From Clostridiales bacterium UBA7011 (lineage in GTDB: Bacteria > Bacillota > Clostridia > Oscillospirales > Butyricicoccaceae), in assembly GCA_002449635.1 (NCBI GenBank), contig DJXF01000107.1, positions 1 to 43,433 of the forward strand: 43,433 nt of DNA. The letters run 5' to 3'. The translations under genes were made by a program, and so were the position numbers. This document shows positions 25,503-33,324 of the stretch, one piece after another (position 1 is the stretch's first letter; each line of letters opens with the position of its first letter). The notes beneath the pieces were generated by a model. That model was given only the letters and a program-made list of their open reading frames with translations, ran no database searches and was not told where the DNA came from.

Positions 25503-25533
25503 CCCTTTTGCCTCTCGAACACTTCCAAAAGGG
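25503..25533 (-). other. Hairpin in the yicC leader
   Basis: CCCTTTTG pairs with CAAAAGGG over a 15-base loop, in the transcribed leader between promoter and ribosome site. It could protect the 5' end or bind a protein; no riboswitch class was recognised. Confidence 0.4.
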
Positions 25534-25542
25534 TTTCATATT

Positions 25543-25572
25543 ATTTTAACAGCCCGTGTCACTTCTCTTCAA
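25543..25572 (-). promoter_or_regulatory. Promoter of the yicC operon
   Basis: Minus strand TTGAAG (25567-25572), 18-base spacer, TAAAAT (25543-25548). It is about 75 bases above the yicC start and overlaps the inverted repeat at 25552-25585. Confidence 0.55.
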
Positions 25573-25585
25573 GTGAAACGGGCTA
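25552..25585. terminator. Long inverted repeat, possible terminator overlapping the yicC promoter
   Basis: AGCCCGT...ACGGGCT with an inner CACTT...AAGTG stem gives a hairpin of about 14 pairs with small bulges. On the plus strand ATTTTCTTA follows, but there is no plus-strand gene to end. On the minus strand the T-tract is poor. It lies 64 bases after the membrane protein gene and covers the -35 of the yicC promoter. Confidence 0.4.
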
Positions 25586-25648
25586 TTTTCTTACAGTTTC
25601 CACAATATTTTCTTGTTTTCCCGCAATTTATCCGGCATTTTGACCGGT

Positions 25649-26161
25649 TTATCTATCCAAATGCAGCCGATCCGCAAAGTACGCAATCAGCTTGGAAAAA
25701 ACGATGTCGTATGCGGCAAATGCCGCCAGCACAGCCGGAAGGAACAGCCAGAGATGCGCGGCGAGCTGTTCGGGCACCAGCTCGAGCACCTGCTCGGAAA
25801 ACCGAAACAGCAGCACCGCCGCGGCCGCGCAAAACAGCAGCTTGAGCGCCCACTCCAGGGGAAGCCGGTGCAGGCGTTCAATCCGGTTTTTCACAAGCGC
25901 ATACGGTCCGAAAAAAGCCGTGTACAGCAAAACCAGTCCCTTTGCGGGAACAATGAGCCATGCCAGCAGCGCGGTTGCCGCTACCGTCAGCAGTCCGTAC
26001 CCTGTGCCGCCGCGCACCACCACAATGGCAGCCGCCGCGCCGGCCACGGCAGCGGACGCAAGCTGCATCCCCGGCAGCATAGATGCCAGCAGCAAAAGCA
26101 CAACGCCGACCGCTGTCATCATTGCACTGACCGTCAGTTTTTTTGTCTGCGTGGTGCGCAT
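25649..26161 (-). CDS. Conserved integral membrane protein, ECF substrate-component-like
   Basis: A 170-residue protein with about five hydrophobic segments (roughly 10-30, 33-52, 55-85, 108-125, 138-160). It starts with a basic N-terminus (MRTTQTKKLT) and the pattern KLTVSAMMTAVGVVLLLLAS. This layout resembles the substrate-binding S-component of ECF vitamin transporters and related small Clostridia membrane proteins, but no ligand motif can be named. It is downstream of the J-domain gene by 77 bases. Function not assigned. Confidence 0.7.
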   Translation of the reverse strand: MRTTQTKKLTVSAMMTAVGVVLLLLASMLPGMQLASAAVAGAAAAIVVVRGGTGYGLLTVAATALLAWLIVPAKGLVLLYTAFFGPYALVKNRIERLHRLPLEWALKLLFCAAAAVLLFRFSEQVLELVPEQLAAHLWLFLPAVLAAFAAYDIVFSKLIAYFADRLHLDR

Positions 26162-26205
26162 CGTTGTCTCTCCTCATTTCGACCGCTCATATTGGATGGA
26201 AAACC

Positions 26206-26223
26206 GACTGCCCGCGGGCAGTC
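26206..26223 (-). terminator. Weak hairpin after the J-domain gene
   Basis: GACTGCC-CGCG-GGCAGTC on the minus strand, followed by GGTTTTCC. The short T-run suggests partial termination or attenuation before the membrane protein gene. Confidence 0.4.
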
Positions 26224-26238
26224 CTTCACTCTGTCCCG

Positions 26239-26859
26239 TCAGCAGCCATTGCCGCAGCAGTTGCACAGGCAGTTGAGACACAGCAGCTGTGCACAGCACT
26301 CCATCGCGTCGTTCTGCTGCGCCGGACGATAGCCGCCGTAGGCAGAATTGCTGTTCAGAACCGTCTGCATCCGGCGATATTCCATGTTTTCCGGCGCCAT
26401 TGCGCACGCCTGATTGATCTCCTGCGTTGCCTCGTCGAACCATCCCTTGCGGTAGCAGATGGCGGCGCGCAGATAATGCCATTCCGCATCGTGCTGCGTC
26501 ACGCGCGAGAGCAGCTCCTCCGCCATGCCCACATTTCCGACATTGATCGCGTTGCGAACCTGATTGTAAATGCCTGCATTTGCACCGCTGTATCCGCCGG
26601 ACGAATATCCGCCGTACGAGCTGCCGCCGGCATGGTACGATCTGCCCTGACTGCTGTAGGACGAGCCGCCGCCCTGTCTCTGCTTGATGATGGTGTCATA
26701 CGCCTCATTGATCTGCTGCATTTTTTCCTGCGCCAGATCCGCGAGCGGATTGTTGATGTAATTATCCGGATGATATTTGCGCGCAAGCTCACGATAGGCG
26801 CGCTTAATTTCCTCCTCTGACGCCGACGGTGACACGCCGAGCACTTTATAAGGATCCAT
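26239..26859 (-). CDS. J-domain (DnaJ-like) protein with Cys-rich C-terminus
   Basis: A 206-residue protein. The J-domain (1-65) is complete: PYKVLGVSPSASEEEIKRAY, the HPD motif at 30-32, and NPLADLAQEKMQQINEAYD. A Gly/Ser/Tyr-rich linker follows (about 70-105), then a TPR-like helical part with repeated Ala/Glu helices (about 105-175). The last 20 residues are packed with Cys (CCAQLLCLNCLCNCC), suggesting metal binding, membrane attachment by acylation, or disulfides. It should stimulate an Hsp70 for a specific client. Its ATG lies 14 bases inside the DUF5685 gene upstream, so the two are coupled. Confidence 0.88.
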   Translation of the reverse strand: MDPYKVLGVSPSASEEEIKRAYRELARKYHPDNYINNPLADLAQEKMQQINEAYDTIIKQRQGGGSSYSSQGRSYHAGGSSYGGYSSGGYSGANAGIYNQVRNAINVGNVGMAEELLSRVTQHDAEWHYLRAAICYRKGWFDEATQEINQACAMAPENMEYRRMQTVLNSNSAYGGYRPAQQNDAMECCAQLLCLNCLCNCCGNGC

Positions 26860-27730
26860 GCCTGTTCTTTCCTCCGTTATGGCTGAATGTGCCTGTGAGC
26901 ACCTGACGGGTTACTTCCGGGAGCCCCTGACACAGTATATTCTCTATAATTCCCGCGTCGCGATACGGACGCAATAACACATAGGCGTGATAGGATGCGG
27001 CGAGCGACTGCATCAGTGTGCGGTTCATCGCCTCACGAACCGGTTCGCTCAGCTCCGGCTGCTGCAGCTCCCAGCGCAGTGCGACCGGATTATAGCTGCC
27101 GGATGTCAGGTCGTCCCGGATATCATCGCACGCATCTGCCAGATAAATCCACCGCCCTGTGTGGTAAAACATTTCCTGCAGCACGCGGCTGTCCGCGCCC
27201 CAGTCGGAAACTGCCGCCCGCAAAATGCGCGCAAACGCATCCGCAGGCTGATCGAGCGATGCCGTGCGCTGCCGTTCCAGCGCGGAAAGCTGCCGCAGAC
27301 AATCGCGCGTACTGTCGTCAAAGGCAGGCAGGTCGCGCGCCGCTTTGCGATAGCCCCGCCGCAGCAGCAGCCGCAATACACGGGCGCCCAGCCGCTTGAG
27401 TCCGCGCTCATCCGCAATCGTATCCTCCAGCTTGTGCCATGTCAGAATGACACTCACCGCCGCCGCCCGCCGCATTCCGGCGCTCTCCTGTGCGCACGTT
27501 TTGCGGCGAAAGGGATGAATCAGACACCGCCGCCTGCAGCTCGCGCCGCCGTCCTCCTCCAGTGCACACAGCACCAGCGCCAGATAGGTGCAGTCATAGC
27601 TGAGCATGGTCGTCTGAAAAAATCCATAATGGGTGCGGATTGCATGGCACAGTCCGCAGTACACGCTTTGAAAGCGCTCCCACTCGCGCACCTTCAGCTC
27701 GCCGCGAAGCGGGCGAACAAATCCGAACAT
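26846..27730 (-). CDS. DUF5685 family protein
   Basis: A 294-residue, mostly helical protein, not membrane-spanning. It starts with MFGFVRPLRGELKVREWERF, then YCGLCHAI and a run of further Cys (CALEED, CRRRCLIHPFRRKTC). Near residue 205 it has YLADACDDIRDDLTSGSYNP; the closely spaced Asp residues recall the metal-binding Asp-rich motifs of all-helical isoprenoid enzymes, an idea only. The family is widespread in gut Clostridia and of unknown function. It is followed by the J-domain gene with a 14-base overlap. Start ATG has GAGGTG upstream. Confidence 0.8.
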   Translation of the reverse strand: MFGFVRPLRGELKVREWERFQSVYCGLCHAIRTHYGFFQTTMLSYDCTYLALVLCALEEDGGASCRRRCLIHPFRRKTCAQESAGMRRAAAVSVILTWHKLEDTIADERGLKRLGARVLRLLLRRGYRKAARDLPAFDDSTRDCLRQLSALERQRTASLDQPADAFARILRAAVSDWGADSRVLQEMFYHTGRWIYLADACDDIRDDLTSGSYNPVALRWELQQPELSEPVREAMNRTLMQSLAASYHAYVLLRPYRDAGIIENILCQGLPEVTRQVLTGTFSHNGGKNRHGSL

Positions 27731-27751
27731 GATTCACCTCATTACAACATT

Positions 27752-27780
27752 ATTGTACTGTATCCTGCCAAAGAATACAA
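27752..27780 (-). promoter_or_regulatory. Likely promoter of the DUF5685-dnaJ operon
   Basis: Minus strand TACAAT (27752-27757) with a weak TTGTAT (27775-27780) 17 bases upstream, directly below the terminator of the preceding gene. Confidence 0.5.
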
Positions 27781-27800
27781 GGCTGACGCAAGCGCCAGCC
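27781..27800 (-). terminator. Likely terminator after the RseC-like gene
   Basis: Minus strand GGCTGGCG-CTTG-CGTCAGCC stem (one G-T pair), then TTGTATTC. The T-tract is weak but the position, 8 bases after the stop, fits the end of the cdaA operon. Confidence 0.5.
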
Positions 27801-27808
27801 CCGAAATT

Positions 27809-28210
27809 TTACAGTTTAGAAATGGTATACACCGGTTCGCGGCTGCTCTGCCAGTCGTTGACCTTCTTTGCGCCGAAGATGCCTGCGAAGAATCCGATGC
27901 CGCCCCACAGTCCGGGAACGGGCAGGGAAAGCACCGCCGCGACAGCATATAACACAAAGAACAGCACCACCGGAATGACATACAAGACGGCGGCCAGACC
28001 GAGCACCTGCTTCGTGCTTCCGGTAATGCGAACCGATTCGCCGACCTGCGCGCCGATGGAATTGTCCGCAATCAGCGTAATCGGCTTGGAGACAATTTCT
28101 CCGCAGCCTCCGCAGTTGGAGCAGTCATGTCCGCACGCCGTCTGGCGCCTGACCTGCAGCTCCGCCTGATTGCCGGGCAGTAATTTTTTGACAACGCCTA
28201 TCTGCTGCAT
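27809..28210 (-). CDS. RseC/MucC-type (SoxR-reducing system) membrane protein
   Basis: A 133-residue protein. The N-terminal beta domain carries a Cys cluster (CGHDCSNCGGCG at about 26-37), typical of the SoxR_red_C/RseC family and likely an Fe-S or redox site. Two transmembrane helices follow (about 68-90 and 95-115). In Proteobacteria RseC works with the Rnf/Rsx electron-transfer complex; in Clostridia its partner is not known. It is the last gene of the cdaA-cdaR-FAD dehydrogenase operon, 6 bases after the flavoprotein gene, which suggests a shared redox role. Confidence 0.85.
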   Translation of the reverse strand: MQQIGVVKKLLPGNQAELQVRRQTACGHDCSNCGGCGEIVSKPITLIADNSIGAQVGESVRITGSTKQVLGLAAVLYVIPVVLFFVLYAVAAVLSLPVPGLWGGIGFFAGIFGAKKVNDWQSSREPVYTISKL

Positions 28211-28216
28211 ATCTCG

Positions 28217-29821
28217 TTATTCTCTCCTCTCATCAAAGGGACGAAACTGTTGTAGTATTTCCTGTGCGCAGCCGATGCCGTCCACCGCAGCGCTCAGGAT
28301 GCCGCCGGCATACCCCGCGCCCTCTCCGCAGGGGAGCAGCCCGGCGACCTGCCGGCTGTGACGGTTGTCCAGCCGTGTGATGCGAACCGGTGAGCTGGTG
28401 CGCGTCTCCGGTCCGGTCAGCAGCGCATCCGCCGCGTCAAAGCCGCGGATTTTCCGCCCGAAAACACGCAGACCGTTTTGCATCTGTGTCACCACAAAAT
28501 CGGGCAGAATGCCCTCCAGTGTACCATATTGTACGCCGATCGGATAAGTCGGATGCACGCGTCCGCCGCCGCGCGAGGCTTTTCCCTCGAGAAAATCGCC
28601 CACGCGCTGACAGGGTGCGCGGTAGCCGCCTGTCGCCTGAAAGGCGCGCCGCTCGATTTCCCGCTGAAACTGCACGCCGCCGAGTGCGCCCGGCGGAAAA
28701 TCCGCAGGGCTGACAGATACGACAACAGCGGAATTGGCATTGCGCCCGTCGCGCGCGTGATAGCTCATGCCGTTTGTGACAATGGCATCCGGCTCGCTCT
28801 GCGCCGCCACCACCTGTCCGCCCGGACACATGCAAAAGGTGTAGCAGGCGCGCCCGCCGTCCCGGTGCGACAGCGTGTATTCCGCCGGCGGAAGCGCGGG
28901 ATGTCCCGCGAGACGGCCGAACAGTCCGCGGTCGATATCGCGCTGCAGATGCTCGATGCGCGTACCGACGGAAAACGGTTTGGGTTCCAGCCAGACGCCC
29001 TGTGCGTGCAGCTGCGCAAACGTGTCGCGCGCACTGTGTCCGATCGCGAGAATCAGCCGCTCACACGGCTGCTCCGCCCCGTCAATCACCGCCGCCTCGA
29101 GCACGCCGCCGCGCTGCACAATGCCGGTGAGCGCACAGCCGAAGCGCACCTCACCGCCCATGCGAATGATATCCTCCCGCATGGCGCGCACAACCTGTTT
29201 CAGAATATCTGTGCCGACATGCGGCTTTGCGCGATATAAAATTTCCTCCGGCGCCCCGTGTGCGGCAAACGTGCGCAGCACATATTCGCCGAGCGGGTCG
29301 TTGATGCGCGAGGTCAGCTTGCCGTCAGAGTACGCGCCTGCGCCGCCCTCGCCAAATTGAATGTTGCTGTGCGGGTCAAAGGCTCCGCCGCCGGCAAACG
29401 TCTGCACAGCCGCGTCGCGCTGTTCGATGCTCTGTCCGCGCTCAATGACAAGCGGGCGATAGCCGTTTTTTGCGAGCACATACGCGGCAAACAGTCCCGC
29501 CGGGCCGAATCCGACGACAATCGGCCGGTGCCGCAGCTGTTCCGTACCTGTCGCGGCCGGCTCCTGCATCGGCTTTTTCAGCCGGATGTCCGATGTGCGT
29601 GCGCGCTGCACGACAGCGTTTTCCCGCTCCGCGCTGTCCAGCGTGAGCAGAACGGACACCACGCGTGTGATGCGCCCGCGGCGCGCGTCAATCGAGGTGC
29701 GGTACAGATGTGCCGCGCGCACCTGCGCCGCGGTGACGCCGCATTTTTCTCTTGCCGCCGCGAAGGCATCCTGCTCGTCAGCCTCCAGCGGCAGCCGAAT
29801 ATTTCCTGCAATAATACTCAT
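28217..29821 (-). CDS. FAD-dependent dehydrogenase (COG2509-type NAD(P)/FAD oxidoreductase)
   Basis: A 534-residue flavoprotein. An N-terminal domain of about 95 residues precedes the FAD-binding glycine motif VVGFGPAGLFAAYVLAKNG, then the ERGQSIEQRD segment. Family landmarks follow: FGEGGAGAYSDGKLTSRI, AIGHSARDTF, and at the C-terminus GLLPCGEGAGYAGGILSAAVDG, the second FAD contact. CMCPGGQVV is a conserved Cys pair found in this group. It is soluble and present in most Clostridia, but the substrate is unknown. It overlaps the cdaR stop by four bases (ATGA) and precedes the RseC-like gene. Confidence 0.85.
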   Translation of the reverse strand: MSIIAGNIRLPLEADEQDAFAAAREKCGVTAAQVRAAHLYRTSIDARRGRITRVVSVLLTLDSAERENAVVQRARTSDIRLKKPMQEPAATGTEQLRHRPIVVGFGPAGLFAAYVLAKNGYRPLVIERGQSIEQRDAAVQTFAGGGAFDPHSNIQFGEGGAGAYSDGKLTSRINDPLGEYVLRTFAAHGAPEEILYRAKPHVGTDILKQVVRAMREDIIRMGGEVRFGCALTGIVQRGGVLEAAVIDGAEQPCERLILAIGHSARDTFAQLHAQGVWLEPKPFSVGTRIEHLQRDIDRGLFGRLAGHPALPPAEYTLSHRDGGRACYTFCMCPGGQVVAAQSEPDAIVTNGMSYHARDGRNANSAVVVSVSPADFPPGALGGVQFQREIERRAFQATGGYRAPCQRVGDFLEGKASRGGGRVHPTYPIGVQYGTLEGILPDFVVTQMQNGLRVFGRKIRGFDAADALLTGPETRTSSPVRITRLDNRHSRQVAGLLPCGEGAGYAGGILSAAVDGIGCAQEILQQFRPFDERRE

Positions 29822-31053
29822 GTCTGTGTCCGTGTGATGCGAATGGTGACGCTGTATGTCCCGACAACGGTCGTTCCGTCCGGACTGCTGATGGTCGCGC
29901 CGATGGTGTGCTGTCCGTCGGACAGATCCTTCGATGCAATTTCCGCCACGGCGTGAATGTCCTCCGCCTTGACGGTATCCAGAAGCTTGCGCGAACCGCT
30001 CAGCTTGACGTCAAGCGAAGCGGTATCCAGCGTCACCTCGGCGTCACTGTCCCTGTTGGTATCGTTGAGACTGATATCGGTGATCGAAAAGGTCTTTTCT
30101 GCCGCATCGGCAAGCGAGACGGTGACCGTTGCGGTGGTGGGCTGTCCGTCATTCAGGCGGACACCTGCCGGCACGCTGATGTCGAAATCGAAGGTGTCTC
30201 CGTCCGCCGCGCTGTTGGCATTGATCGCGCCAAGGGTGATGGCGTCAATGTCCTCGACTGTCTCCGGATTTCCGACGATTTGTACGCTCTTCGGCGATAT
30301 CGACGCCGTAATGTCGGCATCGTTGTTCTCCGGTGAGAACGTAACCTTGAGCGGAACCGATTTGATCCGCTTGACCGGAATGCTCACCGTAATGCCGGTC
30401 ACGCTGCGCGAAATGCTGTTGGTGCTCACACGCTCTCCGTCCGCATCCACCAGCTGATAGGAGTAGTTGTCTGTGAGTGTATTCGTCAGCTTGCTCGTGT
30501 CGACATGGATGACCGCCGAGGAAACCTGATCGAGCGCAGTTTCCGGCCCGGAAATTTCCACGGTCTTGGTGGACAGCATCGGCTCTTCAAACAGATAGCC
30601 GTCCGGCGGGTCATCGCTCATCTGTACCACGACCGGTACGGTTTTGGAGTCGACGCGGTCGGCTGTGATGGTAATCGTGTCCGGCGTGCGTCCGACACAC
30701 GTCATGCCGCTCTCCGGCAGAATGACGCGGTACGGAATCTCATAGGTGCCCGGGGCCTGAATCGTATCGGTCAGATCCGCCTTGACCTTGATCTGCGACA
30801 CTGTGAGCGAGGCGAGACGGCTGCTCGGTCCGGAGACCCTGACGTTGACCGTCGCATCCGCGCCGCGAACAATTTTGAGATCGTAAGCGTTGTTCAGCTC
30901 GTCCACGCCGATCAGCTGTACCGAAAGATCCTTGTATTCCAGCGTGCGCGTCGGATTCTGGATGCTCATAAAATAGCTCCACAAAATGACGGCCGCAATA
31001 ACGGAGAGCAGCTTGGTCAACAGATCGTGTTTTACAATCCAGTTTTTCATCAT
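29818..31053 (-). CDS. cdaR: Cyclic di-AMP synthase regulator CdaR (YbbR domains)
   Basis: A 411-residue protein. An N-terminal membrane helix (about 12-30, LLTKLLSVIAAVILWSYF) is followed by four YbbR-type beta domains on the outer side (for example VPVVVQMSDDPPDGYLFEEP). CdaR binds the diadenylate cyclase CdaA and changes its activity. The start overlaps the cdaA stop (ATGA), so both are made together. In most Firmicutes glmM follows; here a flavoprotein gene does. Confidence 0.93.
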   Translation of the reverse strand: MMKNWIVKHDLLTKLLSVIAAVILWSYFMSIQNPTRTLEYKDLSVQLIGVDELNNAYDLKIVRGADATVNVRVSGPSSRLASLTVSQIKVKADLTDTIQAPGTYEIPYRVILPESGMTCVGRTPDTITITADRVDSKTVPVVVQMSDDPPDGYLFEEPMLSTKTVEISGPETALDQVSSAVIHVDTSKLTNTLTDNYSYQLVDADGERVSTNSISRSVTGITVSIPVKRIKSVPLKVTFSPENNDADITASISPKSVQIVGNPETVEDIDAITLGAINANSAADGDTFDFDISVPAGVRLNDGQPTTATVTVSLADAAEKTFSITDISLNDTNRDSDAEVTLDTASLDVKLSGSRKLLDTVKAEDIHAVAEIASKDLSDGQHTIGATISSPDGTTVVGTYSVTIRITRTQT

Positions 31054-31922
31054 TTCTTCCCCCCGCGCGACCGAATGCTTCCGAATAATTTGCCGAGCAG
31101 GGACAGCTCTGCCTCCGCCTGTTCTTCCTCTTCATGAATGAGCAGCTCTGTGCGCAAAATCTCATCCAGCTGCTCGGGCACCAGATGGCGCTGCAGTTCG
31201 CCGTCAATGGCGACGGAAATCGAGCCGGTCTCCTCCGAGACGACAAGACTCAGCGAATCGGCATTTTCACTCATGCCGACTGCCGCGCGGTGACGGGTTC
31301 CCAGCTCCTTGGCAAGATTAGGATTCGGAGACAGCGGCAGCACACAGCCCGCCGCGTGAATGCGTCCGGCGCGGATAATCATCGCGCCGTCGTGCAGCGG
31401 TGCTCCCTCATAGAAAATATTGCGCACCAGTTCATCTTTTACGTCTGCGTTGACAACCGTTCCGGTTTTGATGACATCGGACAGATTCTCTCTGCGCTCA
31501 AAAATAATCAGCGCACCCGTGCGCGACCACGACATCTCCGAGCAGGCATGTACAATTTCTAAAATGGCCCGCTCCTCGATCGGCAGCGCGTCATTGCGCA
31601 TCATGAGCAGCGACAGCTTGCTCTTGCCCACGCGCTCAAGCACGCGGCGCAGCTCCGGCTGGAACACAATGGCAATGACAAGAATGCCCCAGGTCAGCAC
31701 GGTCTGGAACAGATAGTTGACCATCGTCAGCTGGAGCATATTGGAAATCCACATGGCGACAATCAAAACGATGACGCCGCGGATAATGCGGGCAGAGCTC
31801 GTTTCCCGAACCAGTTTTACAGCCTGATAGATGAGAAACGAGACCACCGCAATATCAATGACATCGGAAGCCGTTACTGCTATTAAGTTTTGCCACAGCA
31901 TCTGCATGGATTCCATAAACAA
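31050..31922 (-). CDS. cdaA: Diadenylate cyclase CdaA
   Basis: A 290-residue membrane enzyme making cyclic di-AMP from two ATP. Three transmembrane helices (about 20-37, 46-63, 70-91) precede the DAC domain, which has GALIIFERRENL, the DGA motif (LHDGAMII, about 178) and the RHR motif (GTRHRAAVGMSE, about 208). Cyclic di-AMP controls potassium and osmolyte transport and wall balance. The start is TTG at 31922 with GGGAG 7 bases before; an ATG two codons on is too far from the site. A C-terminal acidic tail (HEEEEQAEAELS) is present. Confidence 0.94.
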   Translation of the reverse strand: MFMESMQMLWQNLIAVTASDVIDIAVVSFLIYQAVKLVRETSSARIIRGVIVLIVAMWISNMLQLTMVNYLFQTVLTWGILVIAIVFQPELRRVLERVGKSKLSLLMMRNDALPIEERAILEIVHACSEMSWSRTGALIIFERRENLSDVIKTGTVVNADVKDELVRNIFYEGAPLHDGAMIIRAGRIHAAGCVLPLSPNPNLAKELGTRHRAAVGMSENADSLSLVVSEETGSISVAIDGELQRHLVPEQLDEILRTELLIHEEEEQAEAELSLLGKLFGSIRSRGGKK

Positions 31923-32107
31923 CGTAATTCTCCCAACAATTTTTATCTATATTCCTATGGCGGCACAGTTCCTCAGCGGCACCTTTCAAAAAGGCCGTTT
32001 TTACCGCAAAGACACGGCATGCATCCCGTTCTGCCGCATGCGAACCTCGCTGTTCCGGCAGCGCCGCGGCCGCCGAATCCTGCGGTATCGTCATAAGTTT
32101 CCATTTT

Positions 32108-32124
32108 AATCATCCAATATGATT
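32108..32124. repeat. Inverted repeat at the cdaA transcription start
   Basis: AATCATCCAATATGATT is a perfect 6-5-6 inverted repeat lying 6-22 bases below the -10 box, covering the expected start site. This is a typical repressor position. No regulator can be named. Confidence 0.45.
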
Positions 32125-32130
32125 ATTTTT

Positions 32131-32159
32131 ATTGTACCACAGGAAAAGCAGGGTGTGAA
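32131..32159 (-). promoter_or_regulatory. Promoter of the cdaA operon
   Basis: Minus strand TTCACA (32154-32159), 17-base spacer, TACAAT (32131-32136). It predicts an unusually long leader of about 200 nt before the cdaA start. The -35 box lies 5 bases below the stop codon of the cysteine desulfurase gene. Confidence 0.75.
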
Positions 32160-32163
32160 TACT

Positions 32164-33324
32164 CTACTCCAAAATTTGCGCCGATTCTTTTCCGCTGATC
32201 ATCTCCAGGCGGTCGGCAAACCGCCTGATCTGCCGCCGCGTCTGAAACCAGCCGGGAGAAATGCGCACCGTTCCGGTCTGCTCGGTTCCCGCAGTCCGAT
32301 GCGCAAGCGGCGCGCAGTGCAGACCCGCGCGCACACAGATGCCGTGCTCCGCCAGACGCTGCGCGACCGTCTCCGCGGAAAGCTGCCGGCTGAAAAAGGA
32401 CAGCACGCCCGTCTGTCGTCCGTCCGCATCGGTCAGCGGCACAATGCCGGGGATATCGCGCATGCGCTGCACCGCCAGCGCGCGCAGCGCACATTCGTGC
32501 CGTTCAATTTCCTCTTCCCCCACACGCTGCACGAATTTCATTCCCTCAAACAGCCCTGCGATGCCCGCGACATTCGGCGTGCCGCTTTCCAGCCGGTCGG
32601 GCAGCCATTCGGGCATATCCGGCGAGGCCGACCAACTGCCTGTGCCGCCTGTGAGCAGCGGGCGCGGGACATCATCCGAAAGCCACAGCAGCAGTCCGGT
32701 TCCCGGCGGTCCGTACAGTCCCTTGTGTCCCGGCATGCACACCGCTGCCAGACTGTGCAGCTGCCGGACATCCAGCGGAAGCATGCCGGCCGACTGCGAA
32801 GCGTCGAGAATCAGCGGAATGCCGTGTGCGGACAGCAGGCGGTCGAGCTCCTCCAGCGGCTGAATATAGCCGAACACATTGGACACATGGCACAGCACAA
32901 AGCAGTCGGCGCCGTCTGCGATTGCGCCCTCTGCCGCGGAAAGCAGCACCTCGTCCTGCCACAGGCGGCCATGCAGAATGGTCAGACGGTGGCTGCCGCT
33001 CTTCGCCAGGGCAAGCGCAGGGCGGAGCACCGCGTTGTGTTCAAACGGTGAAATCGCAAGGTGCTTTGTCTTTTCCGCCATCGCATACAGGGCGAGATTG
33101 AGCGCGTGTGTGGCGTTGGCTGTAAAAATAACGCGGCGCGGATCATCCAGTCCGAACAGCTCCGCCGCCAGCATTCGGGTATCATATAATATTTCCGCCC
33201 CGGTCATGGCGGGCTGATGTGCGCTTCGCCCGACACCTCCCGCATGCCGCATTGCCCAGCTCATGGCAGTCCATACGGCGGACGGTTTTTTCAGCGTTGT
33301 CGCTGCATTGTCCAGATAAATCAT
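32164..33324 (-). CDS. Cysteine desulfurase family protein (class V aminotransferase)
   Basis: A 386-residue PLP enzyme. Seen are MIYLDNAATTLKKP at the start, TANATHALNLAL, SPFEHNAVLRPA with the His that stacks on PLP, CHVSNVFGYIQP, LDASQSAG, and the cofactor Lys in CMPGHKGLYGPPGTG. An active-loop Cys is seen near residue 341 (RAGLHCAPLAHRTAG). The protein fits the TIGR01977-like group that serves sulfur or selenium transfer. The ATG at 33324 overlaps the DUF3343 stop (ATGA). A longer frame upstream was rejected: GGGAGG is 10 bases from this ATG. Confidence 0.9.
   Translation of the reverse strand: MIYLDNAATTLKKPSAVWTAMSWAMRHAGGVGRSAHQPAMTGAEILYDTRMLAAELFGLDDPRRVIFTANATHALNLALYAMAEKTKHLAISPFEHNAVLRPALALAKSGSHRLTILHGRLWQDEVLLSAAEGAIADGADCFVLCHVSNVFGYIQPLEELDRLLSAHGIPLILDASQSAGMLPLDVRQLHSLAAVCMPGHKGLYGPPGTGLLLWLSDDVPRPLLTGGTGSWSASPDMPEWLPDRLESGTPNVAGIAGLFEGMKFVQRVGEEEIERHECALRALAVQRMRDIPGIVPLTDADGRQTGVLSFFSRQLSAETVAQRLAEHGICVRAGLHCAPLAHRTAGTEQTGTVRISPGWFQTRRQIRRFADRLEMISGKESAQILE

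Noticed and set aside
31855..32094. 79-codon minus-strand frame upstream of cdaA
   Set aside because: It overlaps the cdaA start in another frame, has no ribosome site and no recognisable domain.
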